A stretch of DNA of 26,537 nt from the NCBI RefSeq assembly GCF_002585305.1, contig NZ_NUNF01000070.1:1-26537 (forward strand), in the 5' to 3' direction. The notes under the pieces are model-generated. The model ran no database searches. It was not told where the DNA came from and saw only the letters and a program-made list of their open reading frames with translations. Position 1 is the stretch's first letter. Every line of letters begins with the position of its first letter. Shown one piece after another: positions 1-8,182 of the stretch. The DNA is from Bacillus sp. AFS037270. GTDB taxonomy: Bacteria; Bacillota; Bacilli; Bacillales_B; DSM-18226. Both the position numbers and the translations under genes were made by a program.

Positions 1-53
1 TTGTCCGAAGGCGACCTTTGAAAAATATAGTTTGATAACAGGAGGCGGACTAT

Positions 54-272
54 TTGAGTTACTATAATTACGATTATAAAAAGAAAGATAAAAAAGACGG
101 GGACAAATTAATAACCATTCGAGATATAGATGAAAATGCATTATTAGAAGTCGAAAGAAAGGGCGATGAAGTTAAGTTAGTTATTTATTGGCAAAATCAA
201 AAAACAGTCGGTTTTAAATTACCGATAGAAGTTTTTGAAAATCTTTATAAAGATATTGCTGAAAATGACTAG
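54..272 (+). CDS. Small charged hypothetical protein (72 aa)
   Basis: The gene starts at TTG 54 with a strong ribosome site (ggaggcgg, 41-48) at proper spacing and stops at 272. The product is soluble and highly charged: a Tyr/Lys/Asp-rich head (residues 2-17) followed by a region that reads as short beta strands (TIRDI, LLEVER, VKLVIYW, TVGFKLP) and a final helix. There is no signal peptide or membrane segment. I do not recognise the family. A hairpin terminator lies about 70 bases downstream, so it seems to be the last or only gene of its transcript. The ribosome site and clean ending make a real gene likely; the function is unknown. Confidence 0.65.
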   Translation: MSYYNYDYKKKDKKDGDKLITIRDIDENALLEVERKGDEVKLVIYWQNQKTVGFKLPIEVFENLYKDIAEND

Positions 273-341
273 AACAATGAGTAAATATATTTTACATATT
301 TTTCAATTGGTATGGTCGAAGATTATAATAAAACAAACCAG

Positions 342-369
342 ACTTAGAAAAAGTTTTCTAAGTTTTTTT
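342..369 (+). terminator. Intrinsic terminator
   Basis: The arms acttagaaaa (342-351) and ttttctaagt (354-363) form a perfect stem with a tiny loop, followed by a run of seven T. It lies downstream of the small gene ending at 272. Confidence 0.75.
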
Positions 370-647
370 GGTGTACATATTTTTTTAGGTAGCATAGAGT
401 TGTGGATAAGTTGTAAATTTTAGTTGATTATTTTATGAAAAGCGGCTGATCGTCAATGAAGTAGGATGGGAGTAATTGATTTTTGAACTGGGCGTTTTAT
501 AAGTGGACAAAAGAAGCGAGCCCATTGATTCAAACTCTGTCGAGATAACAACAGAACAATCACGACATTCCTTTGATCCCGAATAAAACCCAATAACAAG
601 GAAAAATTATAAAAAATACCAAGTGAAAATAACGAAGGAGAAATAAT
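370..647. other. Gene-free leader upstream of poxB
   Basis: No supported gene lies between the terminator and the poxB ribosome site (aaggag, just before 648). I looked for a sigma-A or sigma-B promoter. The best match is a weak TTGATT (476-481) with TTATAA (497-502) at 15-base spacing, which I do not consider convincing. Confidence 0.4.
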
Positions 648-2375
648 ATGAAGAGAACCATTGCGGATTCACTGGTGGAAGCCTTGTTAAATGCAGGGGT
701 GAAAAGGGTTTATGGTATTATCGGAGATTCACTGAACGCAGTCATCGATTCTATCCGGCGTTCAGAAAAAATTGAATGGATTCATGTCCGCCATGAAGAG
801 GTGGCAGCATTCGCAGCCGGTGCCGATGCAGATATGACCGGAAGCATTGCGGTGTGCGCCGGAAGCAGTGGTCCTGGCAATATGCACCTCATCAATGGAT
901 TGTACGACTGTCACCGCAACCGGGTCCCTGTGCTTGCGATTGCAGCACACATTCCAAGCTACGAAATCGGCACCAATTTTTTTCAGGAAACACGTCCCGA
1001 TCATCTATTTAAGGACTGCAGCTACTACTGCGAGGTTGTGACGTCCGCTCACCAAATGCCCCGCTCCGTACTAGTCGCCATGCAGAATGCCGTTTCACGC
1101 AAAGGTGTGTCCGTTCTTGTTCTGCCCGGGGACGTCGCTGGCTATGAAGCAGACGATACCCCCGTACCTGAACATGTCCTTCATGTGACGCAGCCGGTCA
1201 TACATCCTTCGGAAACGGAGTTAAAGAAGCTGGCAGACTACTTAAACAGCGGTGAACGCATCACACTGCTGTGCGGTGCCGGCTGTGCAGGGGCTCACAC
1301 GCAGCTCATGAAGCTTTGCGAAAAACTGCAATCACCGATGGTCATTGCATTAAGAGGGAAAGAACATCTGGAGTATGATAATCCTTACTATGTCGGTTTA
1401 ACAGGCCTGATCGGTTATTCATCAGGCTATCATGCGGTTAAGGACTGCGATGTACTGCTGATGCTTGGTACTGATTTTCCTTACAGGCAATTCTATCCAA
1501 AAGAGGCCACTATTTTGCAGGTCGATATAGAGCCAGGACATCTCGGCCGCCGAACGGACCTCACCTACGGGCTGTGCGGGGATGTGAAAGCAACGATTGA
1601 GGCACTGCTGCCTTATCTGACAGAGTCACATGATGGAAGCCATCTGAACAAATTTACCGACCACTATCGAAAGATTCGCGATGATTTGGACGAACTCGCA
1701 ACCGGAAAACCAGGCCGCGAACCAATCCATCCTCAATATCTAACGAAAGCCGTCAGTGATTTGGCAAGTGAGAACGCGGTTTTTACGTGTGATGTCGGAA
1801 CCCCGACACTTTGGGCCGCTCGTTATCTGCAAATGAACGGACAAAGGCGGTTATTGGGCTCTTTTAATCATGGAACGATGGCAAATGCCCTGCCACAGGC
1901 CATTGGAGCACAGCTTGCCCAGCCAGGCCGCCAGGTCATCTCCCTTTCTGGAGATGGAGGGCTTGCCATGCTGATGGGCGATCTTCTCACACTTAGACAG
2001 CATAAATTGCCCGTAAAGGTAGTGGTATTCAACAACGGTGCACTCAGTTTCGTCGAGCTTGAAATGAAAGCACAGGGATTCTTGGAAACAGGTACGTCTC
2101 TTGATAACCCCAACTTTGCCGATGTCGCCAAAGCGGTAGGCATGGAAGGAATTCGCGTGGAGGACCCAGCTGAACTGGAGGAAGCGATTCAGCGTGCTCT
2201 CCAACATGACGGACCCGTGCTGCTTGATGTGGTTGTGAACCGCCAGGAATTGGCTTTTCCACCAAAAATCACATTTGAACAGGCGCATGGTTTTAGCCTT
2301 TGGATGATGAAAGCGGTACTGAACGGGCATGGTAACGAGCTTATTGATCTTGCCAAAACGAACTTTTTCCGCTAA
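648..2375 (+). CDS. poxB: Pyruvate dehydrogenase (quinone) / pyruvate oxidase, PoxB type
   Basis: A thiamine-diphosphate and FAD enzyme that oxidatively decarboxylates pyruvate to acetate and CO2 and passes electrons to membrane quinone. The 575 residues match the usual length of about 572. The N-terminal pyrimidine-binding domain has RHEE (about 48-51) with the catalytic Glu. The central FAD domain has CGAGCAGAH (about 209) and ALRGKEH. The C-terminal domain has the ThDP/Mg motif GDGG followed by VVFNN. The tail FSLWMMKAVLNG...LAKTNFFR resembles the membrane-activation end of Escherichia coli PoxB. From memory it follows the E. coli protein almost block for block, more closely than B. subtilis YdaP. 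ATG 648 has an aaggag site. The gene is clearly GC-richer than its neighbours, which suggests horizontal acquisition. No terminator was seen downstream. Confidence 0.93.
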   Translation: MKRTIADSLVEALLNAGVKRVYGIIGDSLNAVIDSIRRSEKIEWIHVRHEEVAAFAAGADADMTGSIAVCAGSSGPGNMHLINGLYDCHRNRVPVLAIAAHIPSYEIGTNFFQETRPDHLFKDCSYYCEVVTSAHQMPRSVLVAMQNAVSRKGVSVLVLPGDVAGYEADDTPVPEHVLHVTQPVIHPSETELKKLADYLNSGERITLLCGAGCAGAHTQLMKLCEKLQSPMVIALRGKEHLEYDNPYYVGLTGLIGYSSGYHAVKDCDVLLMLGTDFPYRQFYPKEATILQVDIEPGHLGRRTDLTYGLCGDVKATIEALLPYLTESHDGSHLNKFTDHYRKIRDDLDELATGKPGREPIHPQYLTKAVSDLASENAVFTCDVGTPTLWAARYLQMNGQRRLLGSFNHGTMANALPQAIGAQLAQPGRQVISLSGDGGLAMLMGDLLTLRQHKLPVKVVVFNNGALSFVELEMKAQGFLETGTSLDNPNFADVAKAVGMEGIRVEDPAELEEAIQRALQHDGPVLLDVVVNRQELAFPPKITFEQAHGFSLWMMKAVLNGHGNELIDLAKTNFFR

Positions 2376-2684
2376 TAAACCAAAATTACTGAAAGTATTG
2401 AAGAGAAAAATACTGTTATGACAAACAAAGCTCCTAACCGATTTTTTAAATAAGCAGTGGATGAAATATGTGCATCTTTTCATAAAGTGACTGTATTTTT
2501 GCAGGGGGAGATCGTAATCCATTTTCCCCAAATGTGGTTTTGCTTGAAAAGGTGCACTATAATCCCTGCATAGTTTGCCTCAGAAGCCTGCTGCTGAAGA
2601 ATGAGTTTGATCAATTATAATCATTTGAACCTGTTATTAGTTGTCAGTGTGGATTTATATGCCACCTTTTCCCCCATATGAAGT
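2376..2684. other. Gene-free intergenic stretch
   Basis: This lies between the convergent poxB and initiator-like genes. No open frame with a ribosome site and no U-tailed hairpin was found on either strand. Confidence 0.4.
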
Positions 2685-3536
2685 TTATGAATTCAACCAA
2701 TCCCACTCCATTTTTTCACCATTAAACTCAAAACAAATCGGTTTTATTTGAATCACTCCGGTTTCGCGCTTTTCATTTAACCTCTCCTCATAACACTGAC
2801 AAAATTTCTCTTTTAAGATAGCAGAGAAGTAAGCAATCGGTTTTTTTATAGAGCTTGTAAATTTTAGTTTTCGAATTAACTGCTTGAAGGATTGAATAGC
2901 AAGGTTAACGACTAGATCCATTTCATGGTCAAGTTCATAGCCATAGGCAATGATTTGGGCCATATGCCAATATTCTTCAATCACCTTTGCATCTGGAAAG
3001 AAGCATTTAACGATTTCCACGAAAGGCTGTGGAACACGGTTGCTCACATACGTGTAATCCAATTTAGACGGTGCCTCATTACGTTTATTTATCTTTTGAT
3101 CTTTTTCAGTTTTTAAAAGATTAATAGTTTCTTTAGGGAGGCTCATAGTTTCTTGTTTGGGTGGTTCACATGCAGGAAAACGATTAAATACATAGAGATT
3201 GCTGGACTGAGAACCATTGCTTCTTTCGGTTTCAAAGACAGTGAAAATTCCAATTTTCTTCCCTTTAAGAATCATCCGTTTAAAAGTCGACCGTGAAAGG
3301 ATGTTATCTTTATATGGTTGATTAATCGCTTTTAAGATGGTTCCAATTTTGGCATTACAAAGACCAGGGATCTTTGCAGAGAACCGTACTAATCTTTTTA
3401 ACCCAATTAATTCACCCTTTGTAAAATCCTCCTTATGATCGAGCAGCCACATTTCCATATGGCGGTTAAACTCCTCTAAATTTTTAAATTGCGAATACTG
3501 CTCGAATCCCTCGATATTGCCAGATTTTAAATTCAT
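2685..3536 (-). CDS. Winged-helix, replication-initiator-like protein (283 aa)
   Basis: A soluble basic protein. Residues about 20-125 read as a winged-helix domain of the kind seen in plasmid initiators and DnaD-like proteins: helices (EEFNRHMEMWLL, FTKGELIGLKRLVRFS), a recognition segment (SRSTFKRMILKGKKIGIFTV) and a wing ending SSNLYVFNRFP. A Lys/Glu-rich linker (about 125-155) joins it to a helical C-terminal half ending EWDWLNS. From memory, similar uncharacterised proteins recur in Bacillus genomes, but I cannot name a family with certainty. ATG 3536 has a weak site (aaggtgg) about 12 bases upstream. The approximately 240 bases upstream hold iteron-like repeats and a palindrome, so it could be a replication or copy-control protein of a decayed element, or simply a DNA-binding regulator. 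Confidence 0.75.
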   Translation of the reverse strand: MNLKSGNIEGFEQYSQFKNLEEFNRHMEMWLLDHKEDFTKGELIGLKRLVRFSAKIPGLCNAKIGTILKAINQPYKDNILSRSTFKRMILKGKKIGIFTVFETERSNGSQSSNLYVFNRFPACEPPKQETMSLPKETINLLKTEKDQKINKRNEAPSKLDYTYVSNRVPQPFVEIVKCFFPDAKVIEEYWHMAQIIAYGYELDHEMDLVVNLAIQSFKQLIRKLKFTSSIKKPIAYFSAILKEKFCQCYEERLNEKRETGVIQIKPICFEFNGEKMEWDWLNS

Positions 3537-3649
3537 ATTACCTGAGCCACCTTATCCCATTGATCTTGGCCAGTTAACGGGGGTAATCCACATTTCTGGC
3601 ATTTCTAAGATATCTTTTATGGCTAAGGAATTCGAATCGCAAAAAATCG

Positions 3650-3739
3650 AATTTGAGGCCATTTTTTAGGCCTAAAGCCCACTTTTAGCTATCAAATTAA
3701 TAATTTGAAGCCGTTTTTTGCAATTTGGCTCATTTTTTT
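3650..3739 (-). repeat. Three degenerate iteron-like repeats with a 12-bp palindrome
   Basis: Copies on the plus strand are aatttgaggccatttttt (3650-3667), aatttgaagccgtttttt (3702-3719) and aatttggctcattttttt (3722-3739). A perfect palindrome, tttaggcctaaa, lies at 3665-3676. They sit 110-200 bases upstream of the minus-strand initiator-like gene, where a DNA-binding protein could act on its own control region. That role is inference. Confidence 0.45.
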
Positions 3740-3812
3740 ATCAATTTTATTTTGCTAGCTTCGACTTCTAGGAGGTCCCGCCAATTGAATACATGCTGGA
3801 GTCCTTATATAC

Positions 3813-3841
3813 AAAGATCAAGCAATACCTGATCTTTTTTT
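3813..3841 (+). terminator. Orphan intrinsic terminator
   Basis: The arms aaagatca (3813-3820) and tgatcttt (3830-3837) form a perfect 8-bp stem followed by a T run. No plus-strand gene lies directly upstream, so it either insulates the next gene or ends an unrecognised RNA. Confidence 0.6.
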
Positions 3842-4009
3842 CATATTAATAAAGAGACTGATTTTATGAAAATACAATTCGGAGATAAATATCAGGCAAT
3901 ATAAAGGAAGGTTCTAAATAAACATAATAGTAATGAAAAAATAGCCGCCCAGAATCAAAACTGCAGATCTTGTCACCATATTAGTTTCAGAAAAGGTGGG
4001 ATTGCTTGG

Positions 4010-5584
4010 ATGGTTTGGACTATTTTTATCTTCCTATTGATTGTGTTTATTGTAGGACCCATTGCCTTACTTTTGTGGTTACATATTTTAGCAAAGAAAC
4101 CCCAGCATTCAATTATCAGAGCACACCCTTATTTGGGATGGATGCGGTACTTGTTAGAAAAGATTGGACCGGAATTCAGACAATATTGGTTTGATGATGA
4201 CAATAGTGGCAAACCATTTTCACGTACAGATTTTTTAGGGATTGTATTTTCTGCTAAATATCGAAGTGACCTTTTAAGCTTTGGTTCCAAACGTGACTTT
4301 GAGAAGCAAGGGTTTTATATTGCGAATGGTTTGTTTCCCCTATTAAATGAAGAATTAAGAGTTGACAACCAAGAAAAAGTCCACTCAATGAAATATAAAA
4401 TTGATAATGAAGGATTGTTTACTCGTCACGAACAGCTTGAAAAGGACCAAACAACACGTTGGCTTTACCATGAGGAAGAGACCATAATCGTTGGCAGTGA
4501 TCGGAAATTTCCATGGAGACTTCGAGGTCCATTTGGTGCCTCTGCCACATCCTATGGAGCAGTCGGCGAAAACTATATCCTTTCAACAGGTCAAGGGAGC
4601 CGTATGGCAGGCGGTTCATGGATTAATACAGGGGAGGGCGGAGTTGCACCAGAGCATTTAGAAAGTGGCGTAGATGTGGTCGCTCAAATTGGCCCTGGTT
4701 TATTTGGTTTTCGCGATGATGAGGGGAATTTTTCTATTGATGAATTTAAGTGTAAAGCCCAAGAACCGAATATAAAAGCATTTGAGCTTAAATTCGGCCA
4801 AGGAGCAAAAATCCGTGGCGGACATCTGGAGGGGTCGAAGGTTACAACGAAGGTAGCAACTATTCGTAAGGTTCCAGTGGGGCAGACCATTAATTCACCC
4901 AATCGCTTTCCATTTTTGCATAATGCGCTTGAAACGTTGGAGTTTATCAAAATGCTGCAAGATGAAGGTGGAAAACCTGTCGGAATCAAAATTGTCGTTG
5001 GATATCCATCCAGCTTGGATGAATTTTTCGAGGCCATGAATCATCTTAAGATTTATCCGGACTTTATTACGGTTGATGGCGGAGAAGGTGGAACAGGCGC
5101 CACTTACAAATCAATGGCAGATACAATGGGGCTTCCTTTATATCCTGCTTTAATTGCCGTTATTGATAAAGCCTTTCAGTTTGGTATACGAAATAAGCTG
5201 AGAATTTTTGCATCAGGAAAGTTAATTTCAGCCGATAAAATTGCCATTGCCCTTGCAATCGGTGCAGATGCCGTGAACTCTGCAAGAGGATTTATGATTG
5301 CTAACGGCTGTATTATGGCTCTTCAATGCCATACTGGTAAATGTCCTACGGGCGTAACGACCACTGATCCAAAATATCAAGAAGCACTTGTGCCAGAGGA
5401 AAAAAAATGGCGAGTCATGAACTATATCATTAATGTACGTCATGGTTTGTTTGCTTTAGCTGCGGCTTGTGGCATTGATAGCCCCCGTAAATTCACACGT
5501 GATCACATTGTATTTAAAGATGTCGATGGTAAAATAATAAAGTTATCAGAACTGTTTCCAATTCCTGATTCTTCGGCGGAATGA
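4010..5584 (+). CDS. yerD: FMN-binding glutamate-synthase-family protein, YerD-like
   Basis: 524 residues, close to the length I recall for B. subtilis YerD (about 525). It starts with a membrane segment (residues 2-28, IFIFLLIVFIVGPIALLLWL), and the rest is the FMN (beta/alpha)8 domain of glutamate synthase without the amidotransferase part. Diagnostic blocks are FGASATSYGAVG, GGSWINTGEGG, the flavin/substrate loop TVDGGEGGTGAT and the late GADAVNSARGFM. A C-x5-C-x4-C pattern (CIMALQC, then HTGKC) matches the 3Fe-4S ligands of GltB. The substrate is unknown; it is probably a membrane-anchored flavin/iron-sulfur oxidoreductase. I chose ATG 4010 (aaaggtggg at 3992-4000) over the out-of-frame TTG 4006. 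It is a single gene with a terminator at 5725. Confidence 0.9.
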   Translation: MVWTIFIFLLIVFIVGPIALLLWLHILAKKPQHSIIRAHPYLGWMRYLLEKIGPEFRQYWFDDDNSGKPFSRTDFLGIVFSAKYRSDLLSFGSKRDFEKQGFYIANGLFPLLNEELRVDNQEKVHSMKYKIDNEGLFTRHEQLEKDQTTRWLYHEEETIIVGSDRKFPWRLRGPFGASATSYGAVGENYILSTGQGSRMAGGSWINTGEGGVAPEHLESGVDVVAQIGPGLFGFRDDEGNFSIDEFKCKAQEPNIKAFELKFGQGAKIRGGHLEGSKVTTKVATIRKVPVGQTINSPNRFPFLHNALETLEFIKMLQDEGGKPVGIKIVVGYPSSLDEFFEAMNHLKIYPDFITVDGGEGGTGATYKSMADTMGLPLYPALIAVIDKAFQFGIRNKLRIFASGKLISADKIAIALAIGADAVNSARGFMIANGCIMALQCHTGKCPTGVTTTDPKYQEALVPEEKKWRVMNYIINVRHGLFALAAACGIDSPRKFTRDHIVFKDVDGKIIKLSELFPIPDSSAE

Positions 5585-5663
5585 TTCAAAAGAACTTTAT
5601 CGTTTGATAGAAAATGAACGGGGATAACGTTGATGATTTGACAAAAATGCCTGGTGGGTTCGT

Positions 5664-5681
5664 TTCCCACGCAGTCCGGCC
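5664..5681 (+). repeat. Flanking repeat, copy 1
   Basis: ttcccacgcagtccggcc matches 17 of 18 bases of the copy at 7389-7406, and similarity extends weakly upstream in both. Local pairing of gtggg with cccac makes this copy part of a hairpin. Confidence 0.6.
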
Positions 5682-5724
5682 CATTCAGTAATATCTAAGA
5701 TTCTAACGAATTCCTATTGTACGT

Positions 5725-5753
5725 AGACCAGAGTGCACTCGGTCTTTTTTTTT
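5725..5753 (+). terminator. Intrinsic terminator
   Basis: The arms agacc (5725-5729) and ggtct (5741-5745), with an inner gagtgcactc palindrome, are followed by nine T. It ends the YerD-like transcript. Confidence 0.75.
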
Positions 5754-5916
5754 GGCCAGTGCCTTAAAAGTGCCATTTACGAAATTGTTCCTTAATCTTA
5801 ATGAATTTTCTAAAATATCCCTTGAAACTTACTTGTAAAAAATAGACAATATAGGAGTAATTGTTTTATAGTTTATTGCAAAATTCGCTATTAATCTATA
5901 TAGAAAGGGTAGGGTT

Positions 5917-7185
5917 ATGGAAACAGCAAAGAGATTTGGTACAGAAAATGAACAAGCACATACCCCGCGTCAGAAGAAATTGATTTTACTTGGGATCCTT
6001 GTTCTTATACTCATTTTTGTTATGTTAAGTTTAGCAATCATTGAATTTAATAAAAGGGATTTAAAGAAGTTAGTATTTATTAATCCAACAGAAAAAACAT
6101 TTATTAGAACAAAAACAGTGTCGGCTCGTGTTGTACAAAGTCATACTGAAACGATTTATGTAAATGCATCAAAAGGATCTATAAAAGAGATTTTTGTAAA
6201 AGAAGGGGAAACTGTATCTAAAGGACAACAGCTCTTTTCTTATGAAGGCTCAGCATTAAAGGCAGAACTAGGACAAGCAGAAATAAATAAACAATTAGCA
6301 GAAACGAGTGTTAATCAGCTGAAAGAGCAAATCACTTCGTTAGAAATGGATTTACTGGAAGCTGAGTCTACTACGACACCTGGTACAACTGACGCAACCA
6401 ATACCACCGTTACAACCAATCTAACTGATGTGGGTGATTCAGATAATATAGCTGATCAATCAATACTGTCACTTAATGCTGAACTAAATACAGCAAAAGC
6501 TGACTCCCGTGCAGCAGAATTAAAGGTAGAAAAATATACGTTGGAGGCTGAAAAGCTCAAAGCCGAGCTCGATTCATTAATTGTCTCTAGCAACACTGCA
6601 GGTGTGATAGTTAACCTGAACAAAAATGTTGGGCAAGGTTTCCAAGCAAAAGAAAATCAGCAAATAGCAATCATGGAAATCGCGTCTAATGATCCGTTTA
6701 AAATTGAAGGTAGGCTAACAGAAGCAGAAAAAGCTAAAATTACACCAGGCCAACCTATAATAGTCACTTCTAATGTAGTTGCCAATAAGATTTGGAACGG
6801 GAAAATAACGGAGGTAAGTGATTATCCTACATATAAAGAACCTGTTAATAAGGATAAAGATTCACAACAAGAACCGATTCCATACTATTCTTTTAAAGCA
6901 AGTCTTGATTCACAAAAAGGACTATATCCTGGCTACTCTACCTCACTGGACGTTGTTCTGCAGTCAAAACAATTGTTAGCAGTTCCTGAAACGAGTATCA
7001 TAAGGATTGGAAAATCGACGTACGTATTTGTACAAAAGAAAGGAATTCTTCATAAACAAAAGGTAGAAATTGGTCAAAAAAGAGGTCAATGGGTTGCGAT
7101 ACTTAAGGGGTTAAAAGATGAAGACAAAGTAGGAGTAAATCCATCCTTGATTGTTCACCTTGGTACATTAATTAACCTAAATTAA
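5917..7185 (+). CDS. Membrane-fusion (HlyD/AcrA-type) efflux adaptor, orphan
   Basis: A 422-residue adaptor of the kind that links an inner-membrane ABC or RND pump to export. A short basic head is followed by one membrane segment (about 23-43, LILLGILVLILIFVMLSLAI). The first half of a lipoyl-like domain follows (ETIYVNASKGSIKEIFVKEG, about 78-97), then a long coiled coil (about 110-225) interrupted by a Thr-rich linker (TTTPGTTDATNTT). The second lipoyl half (SNTAGVIVNLNKNVGQG) and a beta-barrel region complete it. Overall it resembles the YknX group. These genes normally sit beside an ATPase and permease; here none follows, and decayed recombinase DNA comes next. It may have lost its partners or work with a pump elsewhere. 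ATG 5917 has gaaagggtagg upstream. Confidence 0.85.
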   Translation: METAKRFGTENEQAHTPRQKKLILLGILVLILIFVMLSLAIIEFNKRDLKKLVFINPTEKTFIRTKTVSARVVQSHTETIYVNASKGSIKEIFVKEGETVSKGQQLFSYEGSALKAELGQAEINKQLAETSVNQLKEQITSLEMDLLEAESTTTPGTTDATNTTVTTNLTDVGDSDNIADQSILSLNAELNTAKADSRAAELKVEKYTLEAEKLKAELDSLIVSSNTAGVIVNLNKNVGQGFQAKENQQIAIMEIASNDPFKIEGRLTEAEKAKITPGQPIIVTSNVVANKIWNGKITEVSDYPTYKEPVNKDKDSQQEPIPYYSFKASLDSQKGLYPGYSTSLDVVLQSKQLLAVPETSIIRIGKSTYVFVQKKGILHKQKVEIGQKRGQWVAILKGLKDEDKVGVNPSLIVHLGTLINLN

Positions 7186-7388
7186 GCAAAAATCTGGACC
7201 ATTACGAAATAAATGATAATACCGGGAGTTTTTTATGAGGTAATACGTGTCTTGATTTTAAATAATAAATTACAAGATAACACTCTAACTCAAGAAATCT
7301 TGATAATTAATCAGAGCACATTAAGATATTTGGAAAAACTAGGCCAGCTGTCTTCAAAACTACTTGAGACCTGCGTGCCAGTTCTGGA

Positions 7389-7406
7389 TTCCCACGCAGT
7401 CCAGCC
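7389..7406 (+). repeat. Flanking repeat, copy 2
   Basis: ttcccacgcagtccagcc has one mismatch to the copy at 5664-5681. Together the copies bracket the orphan adaptor gene. Here tgcgtg (7372-7377) can pair with cacgca (7393-7398). Confidence 0.6.
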
Positions 7407-7482
7407 AACCCTTGAAATATAAGGGATTTAATGAAGTTAATTAGGGGAATGTTAGTACAGTATAAAGTGAAAAAAACCGCCT

Positions 7483-7501
7483 TTGGTCACAAATTGGTCA
7501 C
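7483..7501 (+). repeat. Tandem TTGGTCAC boxes next to the integrase remnant
   Basis: Two exact copies of ttggtcac (7483-7490, 7494-7501) lie one helical turn apart, directly beyond the stop codon of the recombinase remnant. They could be a leftover of a phage attachment or arm-binding region; this is inference from position. Confidence 0.4.
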
Positions 7502-7506
7502 GACAA

Positions 7507-7731
7507 TTATAAATTAATATATTCTTTACTTAGTTGCTCAAGTAGTTGGGCAGCTTCTTTTTGCATATTCGGTAAAACATGAGTAGATGTGTCCATTGTG
7601 TTTCCAATTGTTGAATGCCCCAATCTCTCGGAAACCACTTTAGGATGTACACCCTGTTGTAACAACAAGGTGGCATGTGTATGCCTCAAATCATGGAAGC
7701 TTATATAAGGCACTCCACTTTTGTCGGCCAT
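7507..7731 (-). pseudogene. Tyrosine recombinase (phage integrase), C-terminal remnant
   Basis: The 74 residues from the internal ATG cover only the last part of a phage/ICE integrase, a family normally near 360-400 residues. The active-site block HDLRHTHATLLLQQG (Arg and His present) and ERLGHSTIGNTMD are clear. The usual DTYSHVLP, which carries the catalytic Tyr, reads DTSTHVLP here, so the nucleophile is replaced by Ser. The open frame runs about 14 codons further upstream (to 7773), including residues that still resemble the family, and then meets a TAA. It has therefore lost its N-terminal and central domains and its catalytic residue. It marks an old phage or integrative-element insertion. 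Confidence 0.88.
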
Positions 7732-7812
7732 CTCACTATAATTTTCCTTGCCATTTCGGTTGGTGATGACGATTTATCTTTCTGTGAAAATATTATTCGA
7801 CAAAATTCAACG

Positions 7813-7845
7813 AAAATGACCAGACCCCCAGGCCCGGTCATTTTT
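7813..7845. terminator. Hairpin terminator, possibly bidirectional
   Basis: aaaatgacc (7813-7821) pairs with ggtcatttt (7836-7844), with a C-rich loop, a T run on the right and A residues on the left. It sits between the integrase remnant and the convergent small gene at 7898-8080, so the minus-strand reading is the more useful one. Confidence 0.6.
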
Positions 7846-7897
7846 CACTTGGGTATTGACGTTTCAAATTAGCGCACAATTTTTCAACATCGGGGTG

Positions 7898-8080
7898 TTA
7901 CAATTTGATATCTTTAGTATTAACGTCGCTATTCTCAATAAACTCCACGACTTCGAGCAGTCGTTTAATTGCATCCCCCCTTTCCGCAGCTTCATTCGCC
8001 AGCAGCTCCCCAGCTAAATTCAGGACCTCCGACTTAATTCGTGATATCGACAATTTCGCATCCAGCAACTCATTCAGCAT
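7898..8080 (-). CDS. Small helical hypothetical protein (60 aa)
   Basis: ATG 8080 has a strong site, tggaggt, 8 bases upstream on the minus strand. The product is almost entirely helical and acidic, with a likely coiled coil (LLDAKLSISRIKSEVLNLAG, then DAIKRLLEVVEFI) and a polar tail. There are no Cys, signal or membrane segments. I do not recognise it. It sits inside the decayed phage/regulator stretch and may be a surviving element gene. The ribosome site makes a real gene likely; the plus-strand frame over the same bases is its shadow. Confidence 0.6.
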   Translation of the reverse strand: MLNELLDAKLSISRIKSEVLNLAGELLANEAAERGDAIKRLLEVVEFIENSDVNTKDIKL

Positions 8081-8182
8081 AGCGCAATACCTCCATTTTT
8101 AGAACTTCAATATATATATGTAATTACGCTACATTGAGTTCATTCTTCCTCTACATTTTGAATATAAATCGTACGCTTGCAT

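Noticed and set aside
1851..2531. Long minus-strand open frames opposite the 3' half of poxB
   Set aside because: They are shadows of the GC-rich poxB coding frame, have no ribosome sites, and their translations show no recognisable pattern.
5648..5683. T-arm-like hairpin (gtggg, 7-base loop, cccac) suggesting a tRNA end
   Set aside because: No matching acceptor, D or anticodon arms lie upstream, so this is not a tRNA.
7213..7422. 69-codon plus-strand frame after the adaptor gene
   Set aside because: It runs through the flanking repeat, has no clear ribosome site, and its product has no recognisable features.
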